The translations under genes were made by a program, and so were the position numbers. 64,000 nt of DNA from Lichenicoccus roseus (GTDB lineage: Bacteria; Pseudomonadota; Alphaproteobacteria; Acetobacterales; Acetobacteraceae): the NCBI RefSeq assembly GCF_005844085.1, contig NZ_VCDI01000001.1:248001-312000 (forward strand), given 5' to 3'. How positions within the stretch are numbered: position 1 is the first letter of the stretch; every line of letters begins with the position of its first letter. A model generated the notes under the pieces. The model had not been told where the DNA came from. It made no database searches and saw nothing but the letters and a program-made list of their open reading frames with translations. Positions 31,301-40,258 of the stretch are shown piece by piece.

Positions 31301-31318
31301 CACCCGCACTCCACTCGG

Positions 31319-31954
31319 TTACATGGGAGGAACGGCACCATCCACTCCGACCACGATACGCTTGGCATCGACGCTGCCGTCGGCGCTCTTCGGGCCGAAC
31401 GCCACCACGTGTGCGCCGGCCTTCAGCAGGCTCTTGTCACCCGCCTCGAGATCGACCACCGGCGCATCCGCCGGCACCGTCATCGAGGTCTTGCCGCCCT
31501 TGTAGTCGACCGTCATCGTCCGACCGCTGGAGCCCGACACGGTGCCGATGGTGCCATTGGTCATCGAGCCCTGGCGGCCGAGGTCCCAGCCGTAGTGCCC
31601 CTCGCCGGCGCCGCGCATGGCTTCGGGGAAGATGGTGACCTCGCGGGCCACCAGCGTGCCGCCCGGACCGGGGTTGGCGGCGACGCCGATGAAGCGGCCT
31701 TGCTTGGCCTCGGCAAGCGAGGCCTTGGTCGCGCCGACATAGCCGGTGTCCGGGGTGATCTTCAGGGTCACCGGGCCACCGAAGCGGGTCTTCAGGGTCA
31801 CGCTGGTATCCGTCATGGCGGTGATCACGCCACGGGTACGCGGCGGCGGGCCGGAATCGGCGCGCGCCACCGGTGCCAGCGCCAGCATCGATGCGACTGC
31901 GGCTGCGCCCAGGCCGGTGACGGTCAGGAAGTCTGTTCTCATGATCGGACGCAT
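31319..31954 (-). CDS. Secreted DUF5666-like beta-rich protein
   Basis: A signal peptide (TGLGAAAVASMLALAPVARA) is followed by small OB-like repeats: RGVITAMTDTSVTLKTRFGGPVTLKI and later GTIGTVSGSSGRTMTVDYKGG, the pattern of DUF5666 proteins. No catalytic residues or Cys are seen in the mature part. It is the first gene of the trio with the cytochrome b and molybdopterin oxidoreductase, 18 bases upstream, and may be a periplasmic accessory. The start could also be the ATG four codons in. Confidence 0.65.
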   Translation of the reverse strand: MRPIMRTDFLTVTGLGAAAVASMLALAPVARADSGPPPRTRGVITAMTDTSVTLKTRFGGPVTLKITPDTGYVGATKASLAEAKQGRFIGVAANPGPGGTLVAREVTIFPEAMRGAGEGHYGWDLGRQGSMTNGTIGTVSGSSGRTMTVDYKGGKTSMTVPADAPVVDLEAGDKSLLKAGAHVVAFGPKSADGSVDAKRIVVGVDGAVPPM

Positions 31955-32027
31955 CCTCGTGATTGCTCGTTCAATACGTGGCAGCGATGCCGGTGGTTAC
32001 CATCGGCAGCAACTTAAAACGGTTCGC

Positions 32028-32510
32028 CTAGCCGCGCGCCCGCATCAGCCGCGCCTTGTCGCGCTGCCAGTCCCGCGCCGCCACCGCCTGCCGCTTGTCT
32101 GCCTTCTTGCGCCCCTCGGCGATCCCGAGCAGCACCTTTGCTACGCCGCGCTCGTTGAAATGGATGTCGAGCGGGATCAGCGTCTGGCCATCGCGTGCCA
32201 CCGCGCCCAGCATCTTGTCGATCTGCTTGTGGTGCAGCAGCAGCTTGCGCGGCTGCCGCGGCTCGAAGCGCGACAGCACTCCCGCCTGGTATTCTGGAAT
32301 GTAGCAGTTGAACAGCCAGACCTCGCCGTCGCGCTCGCCGGCGAAAGCCTCGGTCAGCGTCGCCCGGCCAAGCCGCAGGCTCTTCACCTCCGGCCCCTTG
32401 AGCACGATGCCGGCCTCCACCGTTTCCTTGATGGTGTAGTCGTAGCGTGCCTTGCGGTTCTGCGCCGCCATGCCGTGGGTGATAAGCCCGCTCTTGCGTT
32501 TCTCAGCCAT
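32028..32510 (-). CDS. smpB: SsrA-binding protein SmpB
   Basis: SmpB brings tmRNA to stalled ribosomes. The 160-residue protein shows the OB-fold core KARYDYTIKETVEAGIVLKGPEVKSLR, the NCYIPEY segment, and the basic C-terminal tail KKADKRQAVAARDWQRDK that enters the mRNA channel. It begins eight bases after dapA, a pairing common in alphaproteobacteria. No tmRNA gene was seen in this window. Confidence 0.97.
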   Translation of the reverse strand: MAEKRKSGLITHGMAAQNRKARYDYTIKETVEAGIVLKGPEVKSLRLGRATLTEAFAGERDGEVWLFNCYIPEYQAGVLSRFEPRQPRKLLLHHKQIDKMLGAVARDGQTLIPLDIHFNERGVAKVLLGIAEGRKKADKRQAVAARDWQRDKARLMRARG

Positions 32511-32518
32511 CAGGTTGT

Positions 32519-33397
32519 CTAGGCGGTCAGCCCGACCGCGTCGACGGCGCGCCGCACGCGTTCACGGCTGCTCTGCGCCAGCGGAGCGAGCGGCAGCCGG
32601 CAGGTCTCCCCCGCGCGGCCCAGCAGGCTCGCCGCGTATTTGACCGGCGCCGGGTTGCTCTCGACGAACAGTGCGTCGTGCAGTACCAGCAGCCGGTCCT
32701 GGATCGCCATCGCGCCCGCAATATCGCCGCGCTTCCAGGCCGCCTGCATGTCGGCACAGGCGCGCGGTGCCACGTTGGCGGTGACGCTGATGCAGCCGAC
32801 GCCGCCTGACGCCAGGAAGGCGAGTGCGGTGCCGTCCTCGCCCGAAAGCTGGATGAACCCGGGTCCGGCGGCGGCGCGCATCTGCAATGGCCGCAGCAGG
32901 TTGGCGGTGGAGTCCTTCACGCCCACGATGTTGGGATGCCGGGCCAGCCGCGCCATGGTCTCGACGCCCATGTCGATCACGCTGCGGCCGGGAATGTTGT
33001 AGATCACGATCGGCAGGTCGACGGCGTCCGCGATTGCCAGGAAGTGCAGGTACAGCCCCTCCTGGGTCGGCTTGTTGTAATAGGGCGTTACCACCAGCGC
33101 GCCGGCGGCGCCGGCCGCCTTGGCATGTCGCGTGGTCTCGATCGCCTCGGCCGTGCTGTTCGACCCGGTCCCGGCCAGCACCGGCACCCGTCCGCCCGCC
33201 GCCGACACCGCGGCATCGATCAGGCGTCGATGCTCGGCGTGGGTGAGCGTCGGGCTCTCGCCGGTGGTGCCACACGGCACCACGCCGCTGGTGCCCTGCG
33301 CGATCTGCCAGTCGATGAGCGCCTCGAAGGCGGGCTCGTCGATGCCGGTATCGGGCTTCATGGGCGTGATCAGGGCGGTGATCGACCCCTCGAACAT
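32519..33397 (-). CDS. dapA: 4-hydroxy-tetrahydrodipicolinate synthase
   Basis: DapA condenses pyruvate with aspartate semialdehyde in lysine and diaminopimelate synthesis. Landmarks are GTTGESPTLTHAEH (near residue 43), YYNKPTQEGLY, YNIPGRS (Tyr of the catalytic triad near 133) and GVKDSTANL, whose Lys near 161 forms the Schiff base. Length 292 residues. ATG 33397 has GGAG six bases upstream. It diverges from slt and leads into smpB. Confidence 0.96.
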   Translation of the reverse strand: MFEGSITALITPMKPDTGIDEPAFEALIDWQIAQGTSGVVPCGTTGESPTLTHAEHRRLIDAAVSAAGGRVPVLAGTGSNSTAEAIETTRHAKAAGAAGALVVTPYYNKPTQEGLYLHFLAIADAVDLPIVIYNIPGRSVIDMGVETMARLARHPNIVGVKDSTANLLRPLQMRAAAGPGFIQLSGEDGTALAFLASGGVGCISVTANVAPRACADMQAAWKRGDIAGAMAIQDRLLVLHDALFVESNPAPVKYAASLLGRAGETCRLPLAPLAQSSRERVRRAVDAVGLTA

Positions 33398-33600
33398 GGT
33401 ATTCTCCAGGCGACCGGAAGAGACTCGCAAGTTGCGGGCGGGCGCGGCGGCGGACACTAGAGCAGCCTCCCGCTGTTGGGAATGCCGCGCTGGATCGCAG
33501 CGAGCTTAGCCGGATTGCAGTTGAACGGGGCCGGCGCAATCTTGAAACTTGCAACGCCGGCGTCTCCCGGACCACCCTTTTATCGGGCCTGGTGAACTCG

Positions 33601-35682
33601 ATGCCGACCGTTGCGCGCAATCTTCTCAAGGCCGGCAGCACGGCCGCCCTCGCCTGCCTGCTGGCGGCGTGCTCGGTCCATGGTGCGCAGTCGCAGGCCC
33701 AGTTGCCAGCCACCGCCCATGCCGGACCGGTGCAGGCCGCCACCCTGCAGCTTGCGCAGGCGCAGGCTACCGGGTCCGCCGATCCGGTCGCGACGGAGGT
33801 GGCGACCTGGCTGCGGCTGCAGATCGAGGGCGGCGGCACCGCCTCCGAGATCGACGGCTTCCTGCGCGCGCATCCCGACTGGCCCGGCCGCGCGCAGCTC
33901 GGCCAGCGCCTGCAGGAGGCGCTCGGCGCCGAGCCCGACGACGGCGTCGCCCGCGACCTCTGCACGACGCATCGCCCGACGATCCCGGCCAGCCTGCTGC
34001 GCTGCGCCAACGCGCTGGGCGGCCCGGCCACGACATTGCCTCCCGCAGCCGTCGTCCGCGGACAGGCGGTGCCGCTCAGCCTGGCCAACCTGCCGGCCCC
34101 GGTCGCCGATGCGGCACGCGCCGACTGGGTCGATGGCCTCGATGATCCGGTGCAGGAAGCCGAGTTCCAGCGCCTGTTCGGCGCGGTACCGACGCCGTCC
34201 GACCAGTGGCGCCGCTTCGACCGGCAGGAATGGTCCGGTTCCCTGGCAGCGGCCGGCAGGCAGCTTCCGCGGCTGCCGGCAGCGCTGCGTCCTCTCGCGA
34301 TGGCGCGGCTATCGCTGCATCGCGGCGACGCCTCCGGTCCCGGGCTCGCCGCCGCCCTGCATGGCGATCCCGCGCAGGACCCGGCGCTGGCGCTCGACCT
34401 CGCACGCTGGCTGCGCCGGCACGACCAGGACGACGCCGCGCTCGCGCTCTGGCGCGGCTCCGCCCTGGCAGCGGAACAGGCAGCGCCGGACGCGCATCGG
34501 CCAGCCTACTGGAACGAGCGCGAGGCCCTGGTGCGCGACCTGCTGGCGACGCACCGCGACGCCGAGGCGCTGGCCGTCGCCGACGACAGCCTGCAGGACG
34601 CCGCCACAGCCCGGCTCGACCGTGACTTCCTGGTCGGCTGGATTTCGTTGCGCCGCCTGCACGATCCGGCAACGGCGGCTGCACGCTTCGCGACGCTTCC
34701 CGCCGGCTCGCACTCGGTCATCACCACCAGCCGGGGCTTCTACTGGCTCGGACAGGCGCTGGACGCGTCCGGCCGCGCCGCCGATGCCACGACCGCATAC
34801 CAGGCCGCCGCCCGGTATCCGACCAGCTTCTATGGCCAGGCCGCGATCAGCCGCCTCGCCGCCGGTGGCAACGCCCAGGCAACCTTGAACTCCGCTCTGG
34901 CCGCCCTGCACGATCCGGCCTGGAGCAGCGGCGACGCGCTCGCCTATGCCGGCCAGGAACTGGCGCGCGCGGCCGCCTTCCTGGTGGCCTGCCGCGATCT
35001 GCACCATGCGCGGCTGTTCCTGCTCAGGCTCGACCAGCTGACTACCACCGACACCGGCCACGCCCTCGGCGCCAGCTTTGCCGACGGTCTCGGCCTGCCG
35101 GATGTCGCGGTGGCGATCGCGCGCAACGCCGGCAGGCACGGGCTGGTGCTGGTCCGCTCGGGCTGGCCGGCCCCGTACGCGCCGCCGCCCTCGCCCGCGC
35201 TGCCGCCCGGGCTGGCGCTCGCGGTGATGCGCCAGGAAAGCAGTTTCGATGCCGCGATCGTAAGCCCGGTGGGCGCGCGCGGCCTGATGCAGCTGATGCC
35301 TGCGACCGCGCGCCAGGTCTCCGGCGGCCTCGTCGATGCGGCGGCACTCGGCGATCCGGCGATCAACATGCAGACCGGCACCACCTACCTCGCAAGCCTG
35401 CTGCAACGCTTCGGTGGCACCGAGCCATACGCGATCGCCGCCTACAACGCCGGACCTGCCCGCGCGCAGCAATGGAGCGTCGCCAACACGCCCGCCGCCG
35501 ATGCCTCACCCGGCTCTCCGGCGACGATCGACTGGATCGAGCAGATCCCGTTCGCCGAGACCCGCAACTACGTGCAGCGGGTTCTGGAAAGCCAGGCGAT
35601 CTACCGCGACCGCGACCCGGCCCCCCGCGCCCGCATCGCACTGGCGTCGCAATCCGGGTCCCGCCAGGGCGGCCAGCCTTGA
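33601..35682 (+). CDS. slt: Soluble lytic murein transglycosylase lipoprotein
   Basis: Slt cleaves peptidoglycan glycan strands to anhydro products. The N-terminus has a lipobox (ALACLLAAC), so it is probably an outer-membrane lipoprotein. A long alpha-helical superhelix (about 30-520) precedes the SLT domain with the catalytic Glu in AVMRQESSFDAAIVSPVGARG, GLMQLMPATARQV and AYNAGPARAQQW. Length 693 residues. ATG 33601 follows GGTG by six bases; GTG 33592 would add three residues. It overlaps pgpA by four bases. Confidence 0.93.
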   Translation: MPTVARNLLKAGSTAALACLLAACSVHGAQSQAQLPATAHAGPVQAATLQLAQAQATGSADPVATEVATWLRLQIEGGGTASEIDGFLRAHPDWPGRAQLGQRLQEALGAEPDDGVARDLCTTHRPTIPASLLRCANALGGPATTLPPAAVVRGQAVPLSLANLPAPVADAARADWVDGLDDPVQEAEFQRLFGAVPTPSDQWRRFDRQEWSGSLAAAGRQLPRLPAALRPLAMARLSLHRGDASGPGLAAALHGDPAQDPALALDLARWLRRHDQDDAALALWRGSALAAEQAAPDAHRPAYWNEREALVRDLLATHRDAEALAVADDSLQDAATARLDRDFLVGWISLRRLHDPATAAARFATLPAGSHSVITTSRGFYWLGQALDASGRAADATTAYQAAARYPTSFYGQAAISRLAAGGNAQATLNSALAALHDPAWSSGDALAYAGQELARAAAFLVACRDLHHARLFLLRLDQLTTTDTGHALGASFADGLGLPDVAVAIARNAGRHGLVLVRSGWPAPYAPPPSPALPPGLALAVMRQESSFDAAIVSPVGARGLMQLMPATARQVSGGLVDAAALGDPAINMQTGTTYLASLLQRFGGTEPYAIAAYNAGPARAQQWSVANTPAADASPGSPATIDWIEQIPFAETRNYVQRVLESQAIYRDRDPAPRARIALASQSGSRQGGQP

Positions 35683-36179
35683 ACCACCGGCCCTGGCCTG
35701 CTCCCGCCGCCAGCCGCCTGCCGGTCCTGGTCGCGAGCTTCCTCGGCAGCGGGTTCAGCCGCGTCGCACCGGGCACCTTCGGCACCCTGGCCGCCATGCT
35801 GCCCGGCATCGTGCTGTGCCGGCAGCCCTGGATGCTGTGCGCAGCCATCCTGCTCGCCTCCGCTGCCGGCCTGTGGGCGATCCCGCGCGCCTCGGGAGGC
35901 GCCGATCATGGCTGGATCGTCATCGACGAGGTCGCCGGGATCTGGATCACCCTGCTCGGCATTCCCAGGCTGCACAGCCTCGCCTGGCCGCCCACCCTTC
36001 CCTCGGTGCTCTGGTTCGTCGCCGCCTTCGCGATGTTCCGGCTGCTCGACATCACCAAGCCGGGGCCGGTCGGCTATATGGACCGACGGCACGATGCCGT
36101 CGGTGTGATGGGGGATGACATCGTGGCCGGGCTGATCGGCTGCCTGCTGCTTCGGCTGGCCGGCTGGGTTATCCTCTGA
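35679..36179 (+). CDS. pgpA: Phosphatidylglycerophosphatase A
   Basis: PgpA dephosphorylates phosphatidylglycerol phosphate in the inner membrane. The family motifs GFSRVAPGTFGTLAA, VIDEVAGIW and the C-terminal GVMGDDIVAGL are intact, spread over three or four membrane segments; length is 166 residues. Start is TTG 35679, overlapping the slt stop as TTGA. The frame is open further upstream inside slt, but the conserved region begins just after this start. CdsA in this window supplies the substrate pathway. Confidence 0.9.
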   Translation: MNHRPWPAPAASRLPVLVASFLGSGFSRVAPGTFGTLAAMLPGIVLCRQPWMLCAAILLASAAGLWAIPRASGGADHGWIVIDEVAGIWITLLGIPRLHSLAWPPTLPSVLWFVAAFAMFRLLDITKPGPVGYMDRRHDAVGVMGDDIVAGLIGCLLLRLAGWVIL

Positions 36180-36201
36180 CATCCATTACGCGGGACGTCC
36201 C

Positions 36202-36705
36202 ATGATCGACAACGGCTGTCTGGCGCGGGCGGCGGAGGTGCTGCAGCGCTACCGCACGCGGGGGTTGACGATCGCCACCGCAGAGAGCTGCACCGGTGGG
36301 CTGGTCTCGGCCTCGCTGACCCACCATGCCGGGTCCAGCGACGTCGTGCTCGGCGGGTTCGTAACCTACTCCAACGCCCTCAAGCATAGTGCCCTGGCGG
36401 TCTCGACCGAGCTGCTCGAGACCCACGGCGCCGTCAGCGGACCGGTCGCGGCCGCGATGGCGGAGGGAGCGCTGTCGGCATCCGGAGCCTCGCGAACCGT
36501 TGCGGTCACCGGCATCGCCGGTCCGGGGGGCGGCAGCACGGGCAAGCCGGTCGGTCTGGTGTGGTTCGCGGTGGCCGGCATCGGCAGGCCGACCGTGACC
36601 GACTGGAAGGTCTTCGACGGCGATCGTGCCGCCGTCCGGGCGCAGGCGACGGAACAGGCACTCGCGTTGCTGCACCACCACGCAGGAAAGGCGGCGGGAG
36701 CATGA
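36202..36705 (+). CDS. pncC: CinA C-terminal-type NMN amidohydrolase
   Basis: The 167-residue protein corresponds to the C-terminal deamidase domain of CinA as a stand-alone protein, which in characterised bacteria hydrolyses nicotinamide mononucleotide. Motifs are TAESCTGGLVSASLT (nucleophile Ser near 32), GGFVTYSNALKHS and VAVTGIAGPGGGSTGKPVG. The N-terminal MoCF domain of full CinA is missing, as usual in alphaproteobacteria. It is 22 bases from pgpA, and its stop codon lies in the left arm of a terminator hairpin. Confidence 0.92.
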   Translation: MIDNGCLARAAEVLQRYRTRGLTIATAESCTGGLVSASLTHHAGSSDVVLGGFVTYSNALKHSALAVSTELLETHGAVSGPVAAAMAEGALSASGASRTVAVTGIAGPGGGSTGKPVGLVWFAVAGIGRPTVTDWKVFDGDRAAVRAQATEQALALLHHHAGKAAGA

Positions 36706-36729
36706 CCGGATAGATCATGCTCCGCCGCC
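36690..36729 (+). terminator. Terminator hairpin at the end of pncC
   Basis: Arms GGCGGCGGGAGCATGA (36690-36705) and TCATGCTCCGCCGCC (36715-36729) pair over 15 bases with one bulge, loop CCGGATAGA. The pncC stop is inside the left arm. The hairpin is symmetrical enough to work for both strands between pncC and the convergent His-rich gene. Confidence 0.7.
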
Positions 36730-36752
36730 CGACCGGGATCGCGAGCGAGCCT

Positions 36753-36782
36753 GCAGCCCGGGCGGGGTGACCGCCGGGCTGC
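36753..36782 (-). terminator. Second hairpin between convergent genes
   Basis: GCAGCCCGGGCGG (from 36753) pairs with CCGCCGGGCTGC (to 36782) with one bulge. It stands 11 bases beyond the stop of the His-rich protein gene on the minus strand, where it could end that transcript. Confidence 0.6.
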
Positions 36783-36793
36783 CCGTTGGCAGT

Positions 36794-37231
36794 TTAGTTC
36801 TTTGCCGGAGCGCCGGTGTCCGGGGTCGCGGCCGGCGCGTTGGCAGGGGCCATGGCAGGCGCGTTGCCCGGGGCCATCGTTCCCATCGAACCCGACGACG
36901 TGGCCGGAGCCGACATGCCGGTGCCCGGAGCCGCCATCGCGCCACCGGGGGTGCCCGGAGCCGCCATCGCGCCGGAGCCGGCCGGTGCGGCCATTGCGCC
37001 ACCGGTCGAGGCCGGCACCGCGCCAGCCTTGGCGTTCTGCAGGCTCTGCTCGTTCAACTTCTCGACCTCGGCGTCGCCGGTGCCCTTGCCCATCGCGCCA
37101 TGATGCTTGCCATGGTGCATGTAGGCGTGGTGGTGGTGGTGCGTCATGCCGGTGCCACCGGTCGACTGAGCCAGAGCCGGAGCGGCGGCCAGGAGAGCCG
37201 CGGCGGCCGTTGCGCAGAGAGTGAATTTCAT
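36794..37231 (-). CDS. Secreted His-rich, Ala/Pro/Gly-repeat protein
   Basis: The 145-residue protein has a clear signal peptide (CATAAAALLAAAPALAQS), a His-rich stretch (MTHHHHHAYMHHGKHHG, about residues 29-45), a short helix (EVEKLNEQSLQNAK) and then Ala/Pro/Gly/Met repeats of the form GGAMAAPGTP up to the end. No known domain is recognised. The His cluster suggests metal binding in the periplasm or outside, which is inference. ATG 37231 has AGGA about nine bases upstream. It stands alone, 127 bases after the RatA/Coq10 gene. Confidence 0.72.
   Translation of the reverse strand: MKFTLCATAAAALLAAAPALAQSTGGTGMTHHHHHAYMHHGKHHGAMGKGTGDAEVEKLNEQSLQNAKAGAVPASTGGAMAAPAGSGAMAAPGTPGGAMAAPGTGMSAPATSSGSMGTMAPGNAPAMAPANAPAATPDTGAPAKN
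36921..37003. repeat. Thirty-bp tandem repeats inside the His-rich protein gene
   Basis: The 23 bases at 36921-36943 recur exactly at 36951-36973, and a diverged third copy is at 36981-37003, giving a 30-bp period. They code for the repeated decapeptide of the secreted protein; copy number could vary by slippage. Confidence 0.8.
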
Positions 37232-37358
37232 CGAAAGATTCCTTGCTGCCTGATGACCCGACCGCGTTGACCGGGCCACCGGGTTGTAAACGCATCCTTG
37301 TCGTGAAGGACGGCACGGGCAGGCAACGAAAACAGGCTGTGGTAGTTGCGCAACAGCG

Positions 37359-37841
37359 TCAGTATCCGGACCCGGTGCGAACGGGTGATGCGGTCGGGCT
37401 CCTCGGAGCCGCCGGCCCGTAGACGTCGCGGGCGCGCTTGAGGAAGGCCCTGACCATCAGCTTGACCGCCTCGTTGAACACCGCACCGATGGCAGCCTGC
37501 AGCAGCCGCGAGCGGAACTCGAACTCGACGAAGAAATCCACCAGGCAGCCCTGCGGGTGTTCGGTGAAGGTCCACTTGTTGTTGAGGTAGCGAAACGGGC
37601 CGTGCTCGTAGCGGACATGCGCGGTGTGCGGCCGGTCCAAAGCAACCCGGCTGGTGAAGGTCTCGCGGAACGGACCGAAACCGATGGTGAGGTCGGCGAG
37701 CAGCTCGTTCTCGACGTGGCTGCGTACCTTCGCCCCCACGCACCAGGGCAGGAACTCCGGATAGCGTTCGACATCTGCGACCAGGTCGAACAGCTGCTCG
37801 GGTCGGTAGGAGATCAGGCGGCGTTCGGCATGGGTCGGCAT
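37359..37841 (-). CDS. RatA/Coq10-like START-domain protein
   Basis: The 160-residue protein is a polyketide-cyclase/START-fold member with YRPEQLFDLVADVERYPEFLPWCVGAKV at the start and a final helix FNEAVKLMVRAFLKRARDVYG. Relatives are Coq10, which binds ubiquinone and helps respiration, and E. coli RatA, described as a ribosome-binding toxin. Linkage to the lipA/pyruvate dehydrogenase genes fits the Coq10-like role better. Its ATG overlaps the lipA stop by one base. Confidence 0.88.
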   Translation of the reverse strand: MPTHAERRLISYRPEQLFDLVADVERYPEFLPWCVGAKVRSHVENELLADLTIGFGPFRETFTSRVALDRPHTAHVRYEHGPFRYLNNKWTFTEHPQGCLVDFFVEFEFRSRLLQAAIGAVFNEAVKLMVRAFLKRARDVYGPAAPRSPTASPVRTGSGY

Positions 37842-38815
37842 CAGGCGTGCAACGCCAGCCGGCGCGCCCGTTCCGTGCGCAGGGCCACGAAATCCTCGTC
37901 CGCGTGATAAGACGAGCGGGTCAGCGGCGTGGCGCTCACCTGCAGGAAGCCCTTGGCGCGCGCCATGCCGGCATAGTCGGCGAACTCGTCCGGGGTCACG
38001 AAGCGGTCCACCGCGGCATGCTTCACCGATGGCTGCAGGTACTGGCCGAGGGTCAGGAAATCGACATCGGCGACACGCAGGTCGTCCATCACCTGCAGGA
38101 TCTCGAGGCGCTGCTCGCCGAGGCCGACCATCAGGCCGGACTTGGTGAAGATGGTGGGATCGAGCTGCTTCACGTCGTCGAGCAGGCGCAGCGACTGGAA
38201 ATAGCGCGCACCCGGGCGAATGGTCGGATACAGCCGCGGCACCGTCTCGAGGTTATGGTTGAAGACGTCCGGACGCGCCGCGACCACCACCTCGAGCGCG
38301 CCTGGCTTGCGCAGGAAGTCCGGCGTCAGGATCTCGATGGTGGTGCCGGGCGCCGCCGTGCGGATCGCGCCGATCACCGCCGCGAAATGCGCAGCCCCGC
38401 CATCACGCAGGTCGTCGCGGTCCACCGAGGTGATCACCACATGGCGCAGGCCGAGCTTGGCCACCGCCTCTGCGACGCGACCGGGCTCGCCGGCATCGAG
38501 CGCCTCGGGCTGGCCGGTGCGCACGTTGCAGAAGGCGCAAGCCCGCGTGCAGATCTCGCCCATGATCATCATGGTGGCGTGGCGCTGCGACCAGCACTCT
38601 CCGATGTTCGGGCAGGCCGCCTCCTCGCACACGGTCACCAGCTTGTGCTCGCGCATCAGCGCGCGGGTCTCGTGGTAGACAGGATGGTTCGGCGCGCGAA
38701 CCCGGATCCAGTCCGGCTTGCGCTGGATCGGGTTGTCCGGCCGGTTCGCCTTCTCGGGGTGACGCAAGGAAGCCGCCGGCGCGCGGTGGTCGATCAGCAG
38801 CCGGGTGGAGGACAT
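37841..38815 (-). CDS. lipA: Lipoyl synthase
   Basis: LipA is a radical SAM enzyme that inserts two sulfurs into octanoyl groups on lipoyl domains. The auxiliary cluster motif [12 protein letters not shown] (near residue 62) and the SAM cluster motif CTRACAFC (near 89) are intact, and the C-terminal [10 protein letters not shown]-type motif appears as [12 protein letters not shown]. Length 324 residues. ATG 38815 follows AAGG. Directly after lpdA, it serves the lipoyl domains on PdhB and PdhC of the same gene run. Confidence 0.97.
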   Translation of the reverse strand: MSSTRLLIDHRAPAASLRHPEKANRPDNPIQRKPDWIRVRAPNHPVYHETRALMREHKLVTVCEEAACPNIGECWSQRHATMMIMGEICTRACAFCNVRTGQPEALDAGEPGRVAEAVAKLGLRHVVITSVDRDDLRDGGAAHFAAVIGAIRTAAPGTTIEILTPDFLRKPGALEVVVAARPDVFNHNLETVPRLYPTIRPGARYFQSLRLLDDVKQLDPTIFTKSGLMVGLGEQRLEILQVMDDLRVADVDFLTLGQYLQPSVKHAAVDRFVTPDEFADYAGMARAKGFLQVSATPLTRSSYHADEDFVALRTERARRLALHA

Positions 38816-38844
38816 GGGCAACCTTTGCTTCGGGAGAGCCAGGC

Positions 38845-40254
38845 CTAGAAGTGGATAACCTGGTCGTAAGCGTCCAGTACCGCCTCGTGCATGGTCTCGC
38901 TCACTGTCGGATGCGGGAACACGCTGTGCATCAGCTCCTGCTCCGTAGTCTCCAGGGTGCGTGCGATCACGTAGCCCTGGATCATCTCGGTGACTTCGGC
39001 CCCAACCAGGTGCGCGCCGAGCAGTTCCCCGGACGCGCGGTCGAACACCACCTTGACCATGCCCTCCGGCTCGCCCATCGCGATCGCCTTGCCGTTGCCG
39101 ACGAACGGGAAGCGACCGACCCGGATCTCGTGCCCGGCCGCCTTGGCACGCGCCTCGGTGAGCCCGACGCTGGCGATCTGCGGCCGCGAATAGGTGCAGC
39201 CGGGGATGTTGCTCCAGTCGATCGGGTGGACGTCCTTGCCGGCAAGCTTCTCGACGCACACTACGCCCTCGTGGCTCGCCTTGTGCGCCAGCCACGGCGC
39301 ACCGGCGAGGTCGCCGATGGCATACACGTTGGGCTCGCCGGTGGCGCAGAACGGGTCGATCGTCACATGGGTCTTCTCGACCACCACCCTGGTGCCCTCG
39401 AGCCCGAGCCCCTCGACATTGCCGACGATGCCGACCGCCGAGATCACCCGGTCGACGATGAAGGTCTCGCTCTTGCCGCCTGCCTCCACGGGTACCGTCA
39501 CGGTGCCGTTCTCCTTGACCAGCGTGCCGAGCTTCGCACCGGTCAGGATGCGCATGCCCTGCTTCTCGAACGCCTTGCGGGCGAAGGCGCCGATCTCCTC
39601 GTCCTCCACCGGCAGGATGCGGTCGGCAACCTCGATCACCGTCACCTCGGCGCCCATGTTGCGGTAGAACGAGGCGAACTCGATGCCGATCGCGCCGGAG
39701 CCCACCACCAGCAGCCGCTTCGGCATGCTCTTCGGCACCATCGCTTCGCGGTACGACCAGATGAACTCGCCATCCGGCTCCAGGCCGGGGATCGTGCGGG
39801 CGCGCGCGCCGGTCGCCAGGATGACGTTCTTTGCGGTCAACGCGGTATCGGGGGAGCCGTCCTTGCTCACCTTGACCCGGCGCAGGCTGCCCTCGACGCC
39901 GTCCAGCGCGGCGTTGCCGTCGAACACCGCGACCTTGTTCTTCTTCAGCAGGTGGCCGACGCCGGACGCCAGCTGCTTGGCCACCGCACGCGAGCGCTTC
40001 ACCACCTTGTCGAGGTCGAAGCGGATGTTGTCGGCGGAGAAGCCGAACTCGCCGAGATTGTGCAGCAGGTGGTTGATCTCGGACGAGCGCAGCAGCGCCT
40101 TGGTCGGAATGCAGCCCCAGTTCAGGCAGATGCCGCCGAGATGCTCGCGCTCCACCACGGCGGTCTTCATGCCGAGCTGCGACGCGCGGATGGCGGCGAC
40201 GTAGCCGCCCGGTCCGCCGCCGATGACGATCAGGTCGAAGGAGGTATCGGCCAT
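38845..40254 (-). CDS. lpdA: Dihydrolipoyl dehydrogenase (E3)
   Basis: LpdA reoxidises dihydrolipoamide on the E2 subunit, passing electrons to NAD. The FAD motif [15 protein letters not shown] is near residue 11, the redox disulfide is in [13 protein letters not shown] (near 41-50), an NAD motif [14 protein letters not shown] is central, and the C-terminal His-Glu pair is in [11 protein letters not shown]. Length 469 residues. It lies four bases after pdhC. Confidence 0.97.
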   Translation of the reverse strand: MADTSFDLIVIGGGPGGYVAAIRASQLGMKTAVVEREHLGGICLNWGCIPTKALLRSSEINHLLHNLGEFGFSADNIRFDLDKVVKRSRAVAKQLASGVGHLLKKNKVAVFDGNAALDGVEGSLRRVKVSKDGSPDTALTAKNVILATGARARTIPGLEPDGEFIWSYREAMVPKSMPKRLLVVGSGAIGIEFASFYRNMGAEVTVIEVADRILPVEDEEIGAFARKAFEKQGMRILTGAKLGTLVKENGTVTVPVEAGGKSETFIVDRVISAVGIVGNVEGLGLEGTRVVVEKTHVTIDPFCATGEPNVYAIGDLAGAPWLAHKASHEGVVCVEKLAGKDVHPIDWSNIPGCTYSRPQIASVGLTEARAKAAGHEIRVGRFPFVGNGKAIAMGEPEGMVKVVFDRASGELLGAHLVGAEVTEMIQGYVIARTLETTEQELMHSVFPHPTVSETMHEAVLDAYDQVIHF

Positions 40255-40258
40255 CCGC

